Part shown: piece after piece, positions 9,117 through 18,584 of the stretch
Layout: each line of letters starts with the position of its first letter
Position numbering within the stretch: position 1 is the stretch's first letter
Assembly: GCA_964442075.1 (NCBI GenBank)
Contig: CAYTWH010000004.1
Span: 62,001 to 126,000, forward strand
Origin: CAYTAU01 sp964442075
GTDB taxonomy: Bacteria; Bacteroidota; Bacteroidia; Bacteroidales; CAYTAU01
Length of the DNA: 64,000 bases
Reading direction: 5' to 3'
The notes under the pieces: model-generated
The model's database searches: none
Told to the model about the DNA's origin: nothing
What the model saw: only the letters and a program-made list of their open reading frames with translations
Position numbers and translations under genes: made by a program

Positions 9117-10856
9117 ATGCAGGAAAATATAATACAAACCGTAAGAGTAAAGGCTCAAGAATGGACTGAAGGAAATTACGATAATGAAACTAAACAAAAA
9201 GTTCAACATTTGATTGATAATGATGCAGATGAATTAATAGATGCGTTTTATAAAGATCTTGAATTTGGTACAGGTGGTTTAAGGGGAGTAATGGGTGTTG
9301 GCACAAATCGCATGAACATTTACACTGTTGGAATGGCAACACAGGGTTTGTGTAATTACTTAAAAATCAACTTTAGTGAGCTTAAACAAATAAAAGTTGC
9401 AATAGCTTACGATTGTAGAAACAACAGTAAATTATTTGCAGAAACAGCAGCCAATATTTTTTCGGGCAATAACATTAAAGTATATCTTTTTGATGAGTTA
9501 AAACCTACTCCCGAATTGTCTTTTGCTATTCGATATTTATCTTGTCAGGGCGGTATTGTAATAACTGCATCTCATAATCCAAAAGAATACAATGGCTTTA
9601 AAGCCTACTGGGATGATGGTGGACAAATTATATCGCCACACGATAAAAATATTATTAATGAAGTTCAAAAAATCGACAAAATTGATGATGTAAAATTTAA
9701 AGGCAATAATGACTTAATTGAAATTATTGGGAATAAATTTGACGATATTTACACTGATAAGATCAAAGAGTTATCATTATCATCGGAAATTATAAAAAAA
9801 CATCATGATTTAAAGATTGTTTATACACCAATACATGGCACAGGAGTAAAGCTTGTTCCAATGGTATTAAAGAAATTTGGATTTACAAATATTTATAATG
9901 TTCCGGAGCAAGATATTATAAGTGGTAATTTCCCAACCGTACATTCTCCAAATCCCGAAGAAACCGCAGCAATGAATATGGCTCTTGAGAAAGCTGACAA
10001 TATAGATGCGGATATAGTTATGGCAACTGATCCGGATGGAGATAGAGTAGGAATTGGTGTCAAAAACAATGAGAACAAATTTATTTTATTAAACGGAAAT
10101 CAAACAGCAGCAGTTTTAATATTTTATTTATTAACGAAATGGCGGGAAAACGGCAAATTAACAGGAAAAGAATATATTGTTAAAACAATTGTTACATCAG
10201 AAATACTTGCCGATATTGCTAATAAATTTAAGGTTGAATATTTTGATGTTCTTACGGGTTTTAAATTTATTGCCGATATGATTAAACAAAATGAAGGCAA
10301 AAAAACTTTTATTGGTGGAGGAGAAGAGAGTTATGGATATCTTGCAGGAGAATTTGTTAGAGATAAAGATGCTGTTATGTCGTGTGCATTAATAGCAGAA
10401 ACTGTTGCCTGGGCAAAAAACAATGGAAAAACTTTATATGAACTTTTAATTGATATTTATCTTGAATATGGTTTTTATAAAGAAAAATTAATTTCAATTA
10501 CCAAAAAAGGGAAAACTGGATCAGAAGAAATAGCATTAATGATGAATAATTTTAGAAATTCGCCACCAAAATCAATAAATAATTCAGATATTGTAATAAT
10601 ACATGATTATCTGAAACAACAGACAACAGACATTGCCAATGATTTAAAACAAGCAATAAATCTTCCAAAATCAAATGTTTTGCAATTTATGTTAAAAGAT
10701 GGTTCTAAAATATCAATTCGTCCATCAGGAACAGAGCCTAAAATAAAATTTTATTTTAGTGTAAAAGAAGGTTTAAAAAACAAAAAAGATTTTGAAAAAA
10801 TAAACAATAAACTTGATCTCAAAATTGATAATATTATTAAAAGTTTAAATCTGTAG
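9117..10856 (+). CDS. Phosphohexomutase (phosphoglucomutase/phosphomannomutase family)
   Basis: This 579-residue cytoplasmic enzyme of the alpha-D-phosphohexomutase family interconverts hexose 1- and 6-phosphates. All four motifs are present: the catalytic serine loop TASHNPKEY (Ser152), the Mg-binding loop DPDGDR (Asp305, 307, 309), the sugar-binding loop GGGEESYG, and the phosphate-binding loop RPSGTEPK near the C-terminus. The length fits the long PgcA-like subgroup found in Bacteroidota and Firmicutes. It supplies sugar phosphates for glycogen, LPS or other polysaccharides; glucose versus mannose preference cannot be read from sequence. The next gene starts 3 bases after the stop. Confidence 0.93.
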   Translation: MQENIIQTVRVKAQEWTEGNYDNETKQKVQHLIDNDADELIDAFYKDLEFGTGGLRGVMGVGTNRMNIYTVGMATQGLCNYLKINFSELKQIKVAIAYDCRNNSKLFAETAANIFSGNNIKVYLFDELKPTPELSFAIRYLSCQGGIVITASHNPKEYNGFKAYWDDGGQIISPHDKNIINEVQKIDKIDDVKFKGNNDLIEIIGNKFDDIYTDKIKELSLSSEIIKKHHDLKIVYTPIHGTGVKLVPMVLKKFGFTNIYNVPEQDIISGNFPTVHSPNPEETAAMNMALEKADNIDADIVMATDPDGDRVGIGVKNNENKFILLNGNQTAAVLIFYLLTKWRENGKLTGKEYIVKTIVTSEILADIANKFKVEYFDVLTGFKFIADMIKQNEGKKTFIGGGEESYGYLAGEFVRDKDAVMSCALIAETVAWAKNNGKTLYELLIDIYLEYGFYKEKLISITKKGKTGSEEIALMMNNFRNSPPKSINNSDIVIIHDYLKQQTTDIANDLKQAINLPKSNVLQFMLKDGSKISIRPSGTEPKIKFYFSVKEGLKNKKDFEKINNKLDLKIDNIIKSLNL

Positions 10857-10859
10857 TAT

Positions 10860-11327
10860 ATGAAAACAACAATATTCGTTCTTTTTATTATTTTGTGTTT
10901 TGGCAAAAGTGATGATTTGCAATTAATTAATGCTACATCACAAAAATGGACGTCAGGGATTGGAATATCCAAGGGAACAAAATATTTTTTCTCATTTCAA
11001 ACAAATAAATCATCAGATAATCTTTCAATTAATGGAGTTTGGATTAATGATAAATTGTTAATTCCCAAAGTTTTTGGAATAAAAAACAAACAGAGGACCA
11101 CAAACTTTAATAAACAAGATACAATTATGCTTATGTGTACAGAAATAATAAAACTTAAAAACAAAGACATTGAAATATCTGAAGATGTTAAAGAAAAAAC
11201 ACCAATGCCTTATAAATATAATGGAGCAGCATTAATTGCTTATAAAGTTGGGAAAAAAGAAAAATATTTAGAAATTGAAAAAATAAAGAAACTTAATCCT
11301 CTGAATTACCCTTCGAAAAATCAGTAA
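10860..11327 (+). CDS. Small exported protein of unknown function
   Basis: This gene codes for 155 residues and begins 3 bases after the phosphohexomutase stop, so it is translationally close. The N-terminus is a short signal-like segment (MKTTIFVLFIILCFGKS). The rest is lysine-rich, with beta-like stretches (KYFFSFQTNK, SINGVWINDKLLIPKVFG) and a single Cys. I know no matching family. The last 35 bases overlap the convergent cvpA-like gene. Confidence 0.6.
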   Translation: MKTTIFVLFIILCFGKSDDLQLINATSQKWTSGIGISKGTKYFFSFQTNKSSDNLSINGVWINDKLLIPKVFGIKNKQRTTNFNKQDTIMLMCTEIIKLKNKDIEISEDVKEKTPMPYKYNGAALIAYKVGKKEKYLEIEKIKKLNPLNYPSKNQ

Positions 11328-11811
11328 AATTCACAGTTTTTAAAGAAGGGAATACCAGTGGTGCAAAGTCAGATACCGGTTCATACAATAATGAGTTTTC
11401 AATAAATTCATCCGAAATAAAGTCAGATTTTTGATCTACCTGATTAATAATTGATAAAATTACACTTATAATAAATGCTACTTTTGCTATTCCAAATAAG
11501 CCCCCGGCTATACGGTTTATAAAATTTAAAGCAATAGCTTTAACTAATTTGTTAACTAATCGAGCAACAAAATGAACTCCAATTACTATAATTATAAAAG
11601 TAATTGCAAACGAAATAATAGACAAATATTTTGACTGGCTATCAAAATTATTAATTATAAATTCTGTAATAAATCCGGAAAACTTTATTGCTCCCCAAAC
11701 ACCAAGTAATAGTGCTGCCAATGAAGCAACCTCAATTACAAAGCCTTTTTTAAAACCCTTATATGCAGCCCATAATACAGGAATTATAACAATTATATCA
11801 AAGTAGTTCAT
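11293..11811 (-). CDS. CvpA family membrane protein
   Basis: This 172-residue protein has four predicted membrane helices. The N-terminus matches the CvpA family closely (MNYFDIIVIIPVLWAAYKGFKKGFVIEVASLAALLLGVWGA), and the region FINRIAGGLFGIAKVAFIISVIL corresponds to the conserved second half. CvpA proteins are inner-membrane proteins first linked to colicin V export and later to envelope stress; the biochemical role is unsettled. It lies 52 bases downstream of the J-domain gene on the same strand. A CAAATTTA (reverse TAAATTTG) at 11841-11848 could be a -7 box, but I find no -33 partner. Confidence 0.85.
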   Translation of the reverse strand: MNYFDIIVIIPVLWAAYKGFKKGFVIEVASLAALLLGVWGAIKFSGFITEFIINNFDSQSKYLSIISFAITFIIIVIGVHFVARLVNKLVKAIALNFINRIAGGLFGIAKVAFIISVILSIINQVDQKSDFISDEFIENSLLYEPVSDFAPLVFPSLKTVNFTDFSKGNSED

Positions 11812-11863
11812 GTTTAAAATTAAAGATGTTTATATTATTGCAAATTTATATAATTATTGTGAA

Positions 11864-12379
11864 TTAAAATTCTATACTTTTTCTTGTTGAAAAAATCGCA
11901 AAAATAAATATAAAACCCAACAAGCTTACTATTATTGTGGCAGTAATTGTTGTAGCATAAGCATCCGGGTCTATTTTTCTTGTTATGGTCATTGTGATGG
12001 GGACAATAATCATAATTAAGCCAATTAACATATATATATAATTTACAACCTGAACAAACACCTTTGCTGTTTTATATATTTTAGATTTTTTAAACTCTTG
12101 ATAACGAGCACGAGCATGCTTGTCAGCTTCTTTTCTTGCTTTTTCTCTCCTGTATTTTATCCAGTCTTCATAACTAACAGAATTTGACTTTGTTTTACCA
12201 GGCTTCAGGTTTGTTAAGCACCTATAGGCTTCATTTACTTTAACAAACAGCTCGTGAGAATTTTCAAATTTTGAAACATCGGGGTGATATAGTTTTACTT
12301 TTTTTCGATATGCTTTTTTAATCTCATACAAATTTGCAGATTTATCAATTTCTAATATTTTATAATAATTATTTAGCAT
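11864..12379 (-). CDS. J-domain protein with C-terminal membrane helices
   Basis: This 171-residue protein has residues 3-60 as a DnaJ J domain (YYKILEIDKSANLYEIKKAYRKKVKLYHPD...), with the HPD tripeptide at 32-34 that stimulates Hsp70 ATPase. A basic helix follows (YRREKARKEADKHARARYQEF). Two hydrophobic helices come near the C-terminus (about 108-130 and 140-163), so it should hold the J domain on the cytoplasmic face of the membrane. There is no Gly/Phe or zinc-finger region, so it is a specialised co-chaperone rather than DnaJ. The client is unknown. Confidence 0.85.
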   Translation of the reverse strand: MLNNYYKILEIDKSANLYEIKKAYRKKVKLYHPDVSKFENSHELFVKVNEAYRCLTNLKPGKTKSNSVSYEDWIKYRREKARKEADKHARARYQEFKKSKIYKTAKVFVQVVNYIYMLIGLIMIIVPITMTITRKIDPDAYATTITATIIVSLLGFIFIFAIFSTRKSIEF

Positions 12380-12523
12380 TACATATAAACTAGAAACAAG
12401 TTAATCAATATAATAATACAAATCTGCATATTTTTATTTGATTTACGTAACATTGACAAGTATTTTAAAGTATAATTATTTGGAAACATAACAAAGCATC
12501 ATAAACAATAATAAATTAATTTT

Positions 12524-14233
12524 ATGCAAATTTCAATAAAAAAATATTTTGTGCTATTTTTCATATTATTAGTTTCTGCTACTACTTTTATGGCACAAGA
12601 CAAAGATATTGAGTCCATTTTGAAAAATGGAACAAAAGAAGAAAAATTAGAATTATATAATCAACTGGTTGATGAAAACTATACATCTAACCCCACCAAA
12701 TGTATTAAGTATGCAATTGAATTAGAAAAGATCGCAAAAAAAGCAGAAAATAAAGATCTTGAAATAAAAGCATGTAAAGTATTAGCCACCTCATATTACG
12801 AACAAAAAGATTATAAAAAATCTAACAAATTTTTTGAAAAAGAATTACTGCTGATACAAAATAAGGGAGATAAACTTGAAGTGGCAAAATCATATTATAA
12901 CCTTGCAACAAGTTATCTGAAAAATGATAATAAAACTAAAGCAAGAATAAATTTTGACAGAAGTCTTGACCTTGCTCTTGCTCTTAATTCCAAACCCCTT
13001 ATGATTGCAAATTACAAAGCATTATCGAAAGTAAATAGTGATTTGGGAAAATTCTATTATGCCATGGAAGATTTAAAAAAATATATTTTACATTCAGAAG
13101 GAGAATATTCTGAAGAAATTATATTATTTAAAGAACAATATTTTCAGGAAAAGGAAATTAAAGAACACAAAATTGAAGAATTAAATGTTACAAAATCAAA
13201 TTTAAATAAAACAGAAACAGAGCTTATTGAAACAGAAGAAGTAGTAATGGGGCTTGAAGAAGAAACTCAAGAAAAAAGTGAGCAAATATCGGAATTGAGT
13301 ATTGCTAACGAATTGAAAAATTTAAAAATTACAAGAAAAGAAGATGAATTAAAAAAACAAAGGTTTGTTACACTAGTCTTTATAATCGGATTTGCTGTAA
13401 TATTTTTCTTTTCTTTTGTTTTATTAAGAATGTTTTTATCAAAAAAGAAAATGAACAAATTGCTTGAAAAACAAAAAGAAAATATTACAGAAAGTATAGT
13501 ATACGCAAGCAGAATACAATCTGCTATTTTACCAAAAGAAATCGAATTTATAGATTCATTTTCAGAACACTTTGTTTTATTTAACCCAAGAGATATAGTA
13601 AGTGGCGATTTTTATTTTATGCAAAAAATAAATCAATATTCTGTGATTGCGGCAATAGATTGTACCGGACATGGTGTGCCGGGAGCATTTATGAGCATGT
13701 TGGGAATGGCTTTTTTAAATGAAATTGTTCGTCATAGAGAAGTTACAAAAGCTAATCAAATATTAGATTTACTTAGAGAAAAAATTAAAACATCTCTACA
13801 GCAAACAGGAGAAAAAGGAGAAAGAAAAGACGGAATGGATATGGCGCTTTGTGTAATAAATTATGAAACAATGGAGATGCAATTTGCGGGTGCTTACAAC
13901 CCATTACTCCTTATTAGAAATAATGAGCTAAAGGAATATAAAGCAGACAGAATGCCAATTGGAGTTCATATTAAAGACAAAGAATCATTTACAAATCAAA
14001 TAATAAAAATTCAAAGTGAAGACAGAATATATCTTTATTCTGACGGATATGGAGATCAGTTTGGAGGAAGTGAAAATGAAAAATTTATGAAAAAAAGATT
14101 AAAAAATTATTTTTTAGAAATAAATAACTTTCCAATGAAAGAGCAAAAGGAAAAGCTAGAAAACACATTCGAACAATGGAAAGGAAATTTTGATCAAATT
14201 GATGATGTTGTTATTGTTGGAATAAAAATATAA
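12524..14233 (+). CDS. TPR sensor with SpoIIE/PP2C-type phosphatase domain
   Basis: This 569-residue protein has a signal peptide (1-24), a periplasmic TPR region (about 35-190) and a coiled coil (about 200-275). One membrane helix (about 280-304) leads to a cytoplasmic SpoIIE-like PP2C phosphatase domain (about 335-569). Metal-binding motifs are visible: SGDFYF (Asp362), DCTGHGVPGAFMSM (Asp379), DGMDMALC and YSDGYGDQFGG. Such proteins sense an envelope signal through the TPRs and dephosphorylate a serine/threonine target, often an anti-anti-sigma factor. No partner kinase or antagonist gene is adjacent. It is followed by a strong terminator. Confidence 0.92.
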   Translation: MQISIKKYFVLFFILLVSATTFMAQDKDIESILKNGTKEEKLELYNQLVDENYTSNPTKCIKYAIELEKIAKKAENKDLEIKACKVLATSYYEQKDYKKSNKFFEKELLLIQNKGDKLEVAKSYYNLATSYLKNDNKTKARINFDRSLDLALALNSKPLMIANYKALSKVNSDLGKFYYAMEDLKKYILHSEGEYSEEIILFKEQYFQEKEIKEHKIEELNVTKSNLNKTETELIETEEVVMGLEEETQEKSEQISELSIANELKNLKITRKEDELKKQRFVTLVFIIGFAVIFFFSFVLLRMFLSKKKMNKLLEKQKENITESIVYASRIQSAILPKEIEFIDSFSEHFVLFNPRDIVSGDFYFMQKINQYSVIAAIDCTGHGVPGAFMSMLGMAFLNEIVRHREVTKANQILDLLREKIKTSLQQTGEKGERKDGMDMALCVINYETMEMQFAGAYNPLLLIRNNELKEYKADRMPIGVHIKDKESFTNQIIKIQSEDRIYLYSDGYGDQFGGSENEKFMKKRLKNYFLEINNFPMKEQKEKLENTFEQWKGNFDQIDDVVIVGIKI

Positions 14234-14244
14234 TCAATATTTTA

Positions 14245-14277
14245 AAAAACCCCAATAGTTTTTCTATTGGGGTTTTT
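14245..14277. terminator. Bidirectional intrinsic terminator
   Basis: CCCCAATAG (14250-14258) pairs with CTATTGGGG (14264-14272) across a 5-base T loop, flanked by A and T runs on both sides. It lies 12 bases after the SpoIIE-domain gene and 17 bases from the end of the convergent porin gene, so it can serve both strands. Confidence 0.88.
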
Positions 14278-14293
14278 AAATTATTTTTTTAAT

Positions 14294-15559
14294 TTAAAAT
14301 GAATATATTACAGAAAACATGCTTCTAAGATTATATACATCTTCATAATCTTGCACATCTCCTAAACTATTAATACCAGTCTCAAAATCATCTGATGCTC
14401 TAGCATAAGCTGCATTTGTAAATTCAAATTCAAATGCAAATTTAAATTTTCCTGAAATAAATACAAGTCTTGGAGAAACACGATATACATATGCAATATT
14501 ACTGCCACGTGATGAATATGTGTCTGTTACAATGTTTTTCAAGGAACCTAAATTCTTAGTATATCCTGCAAATAAACCTGCTTGAATTTTCTTCCCATTA
14601 CTATGAATATCTGTCCATACAGAAAAATTATCTAAAGTGGTATATGAAACATGTCCTGTTGTATTTGTAATAGAATCATATTCTACGGCGTAACCACCAA
14701 GCATTAGTAAATCGTACATATTTTGTCCCCAAACTCCTTCTAATTTGAATGTTAATTTCGGTGTTTTGTATTTTAAAAATGCAATAGCAGAAAAACTATT
14801 TACAGTTTCATCTGTTTTATATACTGCTCCAGAATCTCCAATAGTACTTAATGCAGGCTTTAACATTTTAAAACCTCCGCCAAAACCAGTAAATAATTTT
14901 TTGTCCTTAGTTTCATATTGAAATTGAATATGCATATCAGGAATTCCTGAATTTCTTAAAGATGTTGAACCGCCCGGGCTAGCAAAATCTCTTTGCGATT
15001 GGGCAACACCAATTATATTTAGATTACCAAGTTTATGACTAAGTCTTAATTGTGGATTTCTTGAAAATGGCTGAAATGGAACCCCTGTATTAAAAGAAAT
15101 TGTGCCAGGGAAACAACCGGTAACAAACATTGGATGCCAGTATTGACCAGCCAAAAACTCTGTTTTTTCCCATTTTAATTTTGCAAATGCATGTCTTAAT
15201 CTAAAACCATTAATATCACTATTTGTATGACCAAAAAATGCTCCCTCAATAGCACCCGAAGTTTTGGCTCCAAAAGCATCAGGACCACTAATTGTTCCTT
15301 TTAACCTTGACTGAATTGAAAGAAAATTATAATTTAATCCAGTATTTATATCTTCTTCGTTTGCATCAAATGAAATATCCGATGGGTATAACAAAAAATG
15401 TCCTTCTCTAACAGAGACTGTTTGTCTGGTGTCAAAAAAAACATCGTTTTTAACAAAACCACTAAAATTAATGCCGAATTTTTTTTCCTCATCTTGTGCT
15501 TTTGTTACGGCAGGCAAAAGTAAAATGATTGAAATTAAGCTGATTAATAAATTTTTCAT
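14294..15559 (-). CDS. Outer-membrane porin-like beta-barrel protein
   Basis: This 421-residue protein has a signal peptide (MKNLLISLISIILLLPAVTKAQ). The mature part consists of amphipathic beta strands, starting with FGINFSGFVKNDVFFDTRQTVSVREGHFLLYP and ending in an aromatic residue (RSMFSVIYSF), as in outer-membrane barrels. The conserved opening and the AFAKLKWEKTEFLAGQYWHPMF segment recall Bacteroidota porins of the DcaP/OprP-like type. It is divergent from the DUF485-ActP pair (182 bases apart), so it may pass the same small carboxylate across the outer membrane; that link is inference. Confidence 0.75.
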   Translation of the reverse strand: MKNLLISLISIILLLPAVTKAQDEEKKFGINFSGFVKNDVFFDTRQTVSVREGHFLLYPSDISFDANEEDINTGLNYNFLSIQSRLKGTISGPDAFGAKTSGAIEGAFFGHTNSDINGFRLRHAFAKLKWEKTEFLAGQYWHPMFVTGCFPGTISFNTGVPFQPFSRNPQLRLSHKLGNLNIIGVAQSQRDFASPGGSTSLRNSGIPDMHIQFQYETKDKKLFTGFGGGFKMLKPALSTIGDSGAVYKTDETVNSFSAIAFLKYKTPKLTFKLEGVWGQNMYDLLMLGGYAVEYDSITNTTGHVSYTTLDNFSVWTDIHSNGKKIQAGLFAGYTKNLGSLKNIVTDTYSSRGSNIAYVYRVSPRLVFISGKFKFAFEFEFTNAAYARASDDFETGINSLGDVQDYEDVYNLRSMFSVIYSF

Positions 15560-15642
15560 AAATTATTTTTTAGTAATTAATGCGTAAAAATATAAATTAT
15601 TTGTAAAAAAAATGCATTTAATTTTAAATTAAAAAATAATTA

Positions 15643-15673
15643 TTTGTGTTAATAAAATATTTTTATATTTTAG
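15643..15673 (+). promoter_or_regulatory. Candidate promoter of the DUF485-actP operon
   Basis: TTTG (15643-15646) lies 19 bases before TATTTTAG (15666-15673). This matches the Bacteroidota layout TTTG - N17-23 - TAnnTTTG with one mismatch in the -7 box, and leaves a leader of about 60 bases before ATG 15742. Confidence 0.45.
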
Positions 15674-15741
15674 CCGATGTTTTATTCTTAAATTCAGGAT
15701 AAATTTCAAATATTTTTTATATTAATTAAAATAATAAAATT

Positions 15742-16023
15742 ATGGATCATGGACCAGCAGTAGAACTAGGTGTCGACAAAGCCTCCGCAAAGAAGGCTAA
15801 ACTCGGTGTTTGGTTATTTATATTGTATACAATAGTGTATGCAATTTTTGTTGCAATAGGAGTTTTAAACTATGAAGCAATGGGAAAAATTGTTTTAGGA
15901 AATCAAAACCTTGCAGTTGTTTTCGGTTTTGGATTAATTATTCTTGCAATTATAATGGGACTAATATATAATTGGATATGTACATCGTATGAAAATAAAT
16001 TAAATAAGGAGGAACAATCATGA
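15742..16023 (+). CDS. DUF485 small membrane subunit of the acetate-type symporter
   Basis: This 93-residue protein has two membrane helices (about 24-46 and 57-81). The spacing and the sequence GVWLFILYTIVYAIFVAIGV...LAVVFGFGLIILAIIMGLIYNWICTSYENKLNK fit DUF485 (the YjcH family). These proteins are coded directly before ActP-type sodium/solute symporters and are thought to assist them. Its TGA overlaps the ATG of the symporter by 4 bases, which indicates translational coupling. Confidence 0.85.
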   Translation: MDHGPAVELGVDKASAKKAKLGVWLFILYTIVYAIFVAIGVLNYEAMGKIVLGNQNLAVVFGFGLIILAIIMGLIYNWICTSYENKLNKEEQS

Positions 16024-17912
16024 TATATGAAGCGTCGACATTTGCAATAGTTTTATTCATATTTTTTGTAGTTATTGTTCTTGGCTTATCATTTTATTTT
16101 GCCAGAAAAACTAAATCTGCCAGTGGTTATTTTGCCGCAGGCGGAACAATTCATTGGGCAGTTAACGGTATCGCTTTTGCCGGCGATTATTTATCGGCCG
16201 CTTCTTTCTTAGGAATTTGTGGTATGATTGCATACTCTGGTTATGATGGATTTTTATATTCGATTGGTTACCTTGCGGGATGGGTTGTTGCATTATTCTT
16301 AGTTGCAGAACCTATGAAACGTTTAGGTAAATTTACTTTTACAGATGCATTAGATGCAAAATTCAACTCAAAAGCAATTCAATTTACAGCTGCTTTAAGT
16401 ACACTTATTGTATCAATTTTTTATCTTATTCCACAAATGGTAGGTGCAGGTGTTCTTGTTACACCATTATTGGGATTACCACATTGGGTAGGAGTTGTTA
16501 TTGTAGGAGCAATAGTTATTACCATTGTTGCTACAGCCGGTATGACATCAACTACTTATGTGCAGTTTTTAAAAGGCGGTTTGTTAATAATATTTTCAAC
16601 AATTTTAGCTGTTTATATATTCAATAATGGTTTTAAATTAGTTCCCGATTCTGATGATCAAAAATATCACGAGTTTATTGAATTGAATGAAGGCAATATG
16701 CAGGGGTATGAACTTGTAACTAATGTTGAGGTAAAAGGTCATAAGTTTGCTAAAATGGAGAATGGGGGTATTAATCGCTGGTTTGAACAAACAGAAACTG
16801 GTTATATCGAGATACTTTCAAAAACAGTTGAGGCAGATGGAGATGAACTATATAATGGAGAACCAAAAGAAAATTCAAAATTCTTTCAGGTAGGTCATAT
16901 GAGTAAGATTATTGTTGATGGCGAGGAAGTAAAAGAAACAGGAGCATTAAGTCCATTCAAATATTTATCAACAATTAACAATAGTGAAATAGTAAGGTTT
17001 TTGAAAGAACATTTTGAAGATGGAGAAAATAGTGTAACTGTTTGGCGTCAGGAAATTACTCAAGGTTCTGATATGTTAATCCCGGGATTAAAGTTTAAGA
17101 AAATTAAAGAAGAGAGTATGATAGGAAAGATAAACTTTATCTCTTTAATGTTAGCCTTATTTCTTGGTACAGCATCATTGCCACATATTTTAATTCGATA
17201 TTATACAGTACCTAGTCAAAAAGATGCCAGGAAATCTACTATTATTGCAATTGCAGCTATTGGATTTTTCTATGTATTAACATTATTCATGGGTCTTGGA
17301 GCTGCTACAAACGGCGTGCTTGATGTTGAAAGCAGCAATATGTCAGGTCCACTTCTTGCTAAAGCATTTGGTATTGGTCTGTTCTCAATAATTTCAGCTA
17401 TTGCGTTTGCTACTGTTTTAGGAACTGTATCTGGACTTATTGTAGCATCTTCTGGTGCTATTGCGCACGACTTTATTGATAAATTTTTGGGTAAAGATTT
17501 AGGTGATAAAGGAAAAGTTAGAGCAGGAAAAATTGCTGCTTTTGCCGTTGGTATTATTGCAATTATTTTAGGTATTTTGTTTAAAGGAATGAACGTGTCG
17601 TTCTTAGTTGGTTGGGCATTTGCTGTTGCAGCATCTGCAAATCTTCCTGCAATTCTTATGGTATTGTTTTGGAAAAAAACAACTGCAAAAGGTGTTGCAT
17701 GGTCTATTATTGTTGGTATTGTTACAGCACTTGGATTAATTATTACAGGTCCAACAATTGGAGAACAATTCTTTGGTATTGCAAAAGAAAATGCAATTCA
17801 ACCATTAGATGCTCCTGCAATATTCTCTTTCACATTAGCTCTAATTACTTTGATTGTAGTTTCGTTAATGACACAAAAAGATAATTCAACTAAAAAGTTT
17901 GATGTAAACTAA
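16020..17912 (+). CDS. actP: Cation/acetate-type sodium:solute symporter with a large soluble insertion
   Basis: This 630-residue inner-membrane transporter of the sodium:solute symporter family is the ActP branch, judged from the DUF485 partner and motifs such as GYLAGWVVALFLVAEPMKRLGKFTFTDALD, TASLPHILIRYYTVPSQKDARKS and GTVSGLIVASSGAIAHDF. The probable substrate is acetate or a similar short carboxylate. About 160 polar residues (208-366, from VPDSDDQ to KIKEES) separate the helix ending FNNGFKL from the next helix. This is far longer than the loop in E. coli ActP (549 residues overall). The insert has beta-like character and many acidic residues; I cannot assign it. The start is fixed by the 4-base overlap. 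Confidence 0.88.
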   Translation: MIYEASTFAIVLFIFFVVIVLGLSFYFARKTKSASGYFAAGGTIHWAVNGIAFAGDYLSAASFLGICGMIAYSGYDGFLYSIGYLAGWVVALFLVAEPMKRLGKFTFTDALDAKFNSKAIQFTAALSTLIVSIFYLIPQMVGAGVLVTPLLGLPHWVGVVIVGAIVITIVATAGMTSTTYVQFLKGGLLIIFSTILAVYIFNNGFKLVPDSDDQKYHEFIELNEGNMQGYELVTNVEVKGHKFAKMENGGINRWFEQTETGYIEILSKTVEADGDELYNGEPKENSKFFQVGHMSKIIVDGEEVKETGALSPFKYLSTINNSEIVRFLKEHFEDGENSVTVWRQEITQGSDMLIPGLKFKKIKEESMIGKINFISLMLALFLGTASLPHILIRYYTVPSQKDARKSTIIAIAAIGFFYVLTLFMGLGAATNGVLDVESSNMSGPLLAKAFGIGLFSIISAIAFATVLGTVSGLIVASSGAIAHDFIDKFLGKDLGDKGKVRAGKIAAFAVGIIAIILGILFKGMNVSFLVGWAFAVAASANLPAILMVLFWKKTTAKGVAWSIIVGIVTALGLIITGPTIGEQFFGIAKENAIQPLDAPAIFSFTLALITLIVVSLMTQKDNSTKKFDVN

Positions 17913-17926
17913 ATTATAAAAATTAT

Positions 17927-17964
17927 AAAAAAACCCTGACAATAATAATTGTCAGGGTTTTTTT
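17927..17964. terminator. Bidirectional intrinsic terminator
   Basis: CCCTGACAAT (17934-17943) pairs with ATTGTCAGGG (17948-17957) across a 4-base loop. Seven A lead in and seven T follow. It lies just after actP and before the end of the convergent gene at 17984. Confidence 0.9.
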
Positions 17965-17983
17965 ATTTTCATTTTCAATATTT

Positions 17984-18445
17984 TTAATAAATAGAATTTT
18001 CAAATTGTGAAATAGTCTGTTTATCCAAGAACTCTTTTGGGAAAAAAATTACTTGCTTATTTTGTAGTTTAACAAAAAAGTATTTTTTATTTTTCTCCAA
18101 TTTATTTTCTCTTAGATCTATCTTGTCTTCTCTTAACCTATCTTTAATATATAGATAATCTTCTTCAAATTTAAACTCAAAAGTTTCGTCTTTAGAAGCT
18201 AAAGCTAAAACCAAAATTAAAGGTTTTATCGAATAAAATAAACCATAGGCAAGGCAAAAAACAATTCCCCAATATATATAAGCTGAATTCTCTTTTAATG
18301 TAGTGTAATTATATAAATAAAGCCCAACAACTGTTAATACTGGACCCATTAAGCGTCTCATATTATTAATGATCCAAGTACTTCCATAAAAATAATTGTA
18401 GATGTAAAAACGATTAAATTCTCTTTTTGTTAATGTAATTTTCAT
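17984..18445 (-). CDS. YcxB-like membrane protein
   Basis: This 153-residue protein has two adjacent membrane helices (about 34-50 and 57-84, MGPVLTVVGLYLYNY and IYWGIVFCLAYGLFYSIKPLILVLALA). A C-terminal beta-rich domain follows (FEFKFEEDYLYIKDRLREDKIDLRENKLEKNKKYFFVKLQNKQVIFFPKEFL). That order and the FFPKE.L ending match YcxB-like proteins of unknown function. It stands alone, with the actP terminator on one side and a 139-base gap on the other. Confidence 0.65.
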   Translation of the reverse strand: MKITLTKREFNRFYIYNYFYGSTWIINNMRRLMGPVLTVVGLYLYNYTTLKENSAYIYWGIVFCLAYGLFYSIKPLILVLALASKDETFEFKFEEDYLYIKDRLREDKIDLRENKLEKNKKYFFVKLQNKQVIFFPKEFLDKQTISQFENSIY

Positions 18446-18584
18446 ATTATTTATGAATTATTTAAAAAATCAAAAATACATTATTTTTGATAATTTAAAT
18501 TGAAAAATTTCATATTAGCTAATTATGTAAAATAAGAAATATGTGAAATCATATATTTTAAACGGCAATCATTTGTCTGGTTTT

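Noticed and set aside
14508..14518. CACGTG core at about 14510, tested as a second parS site
   Set aside because: Only the 6-base core matches; the flanking TGTT/AACA arms are absent and it lies inside the porin gene.
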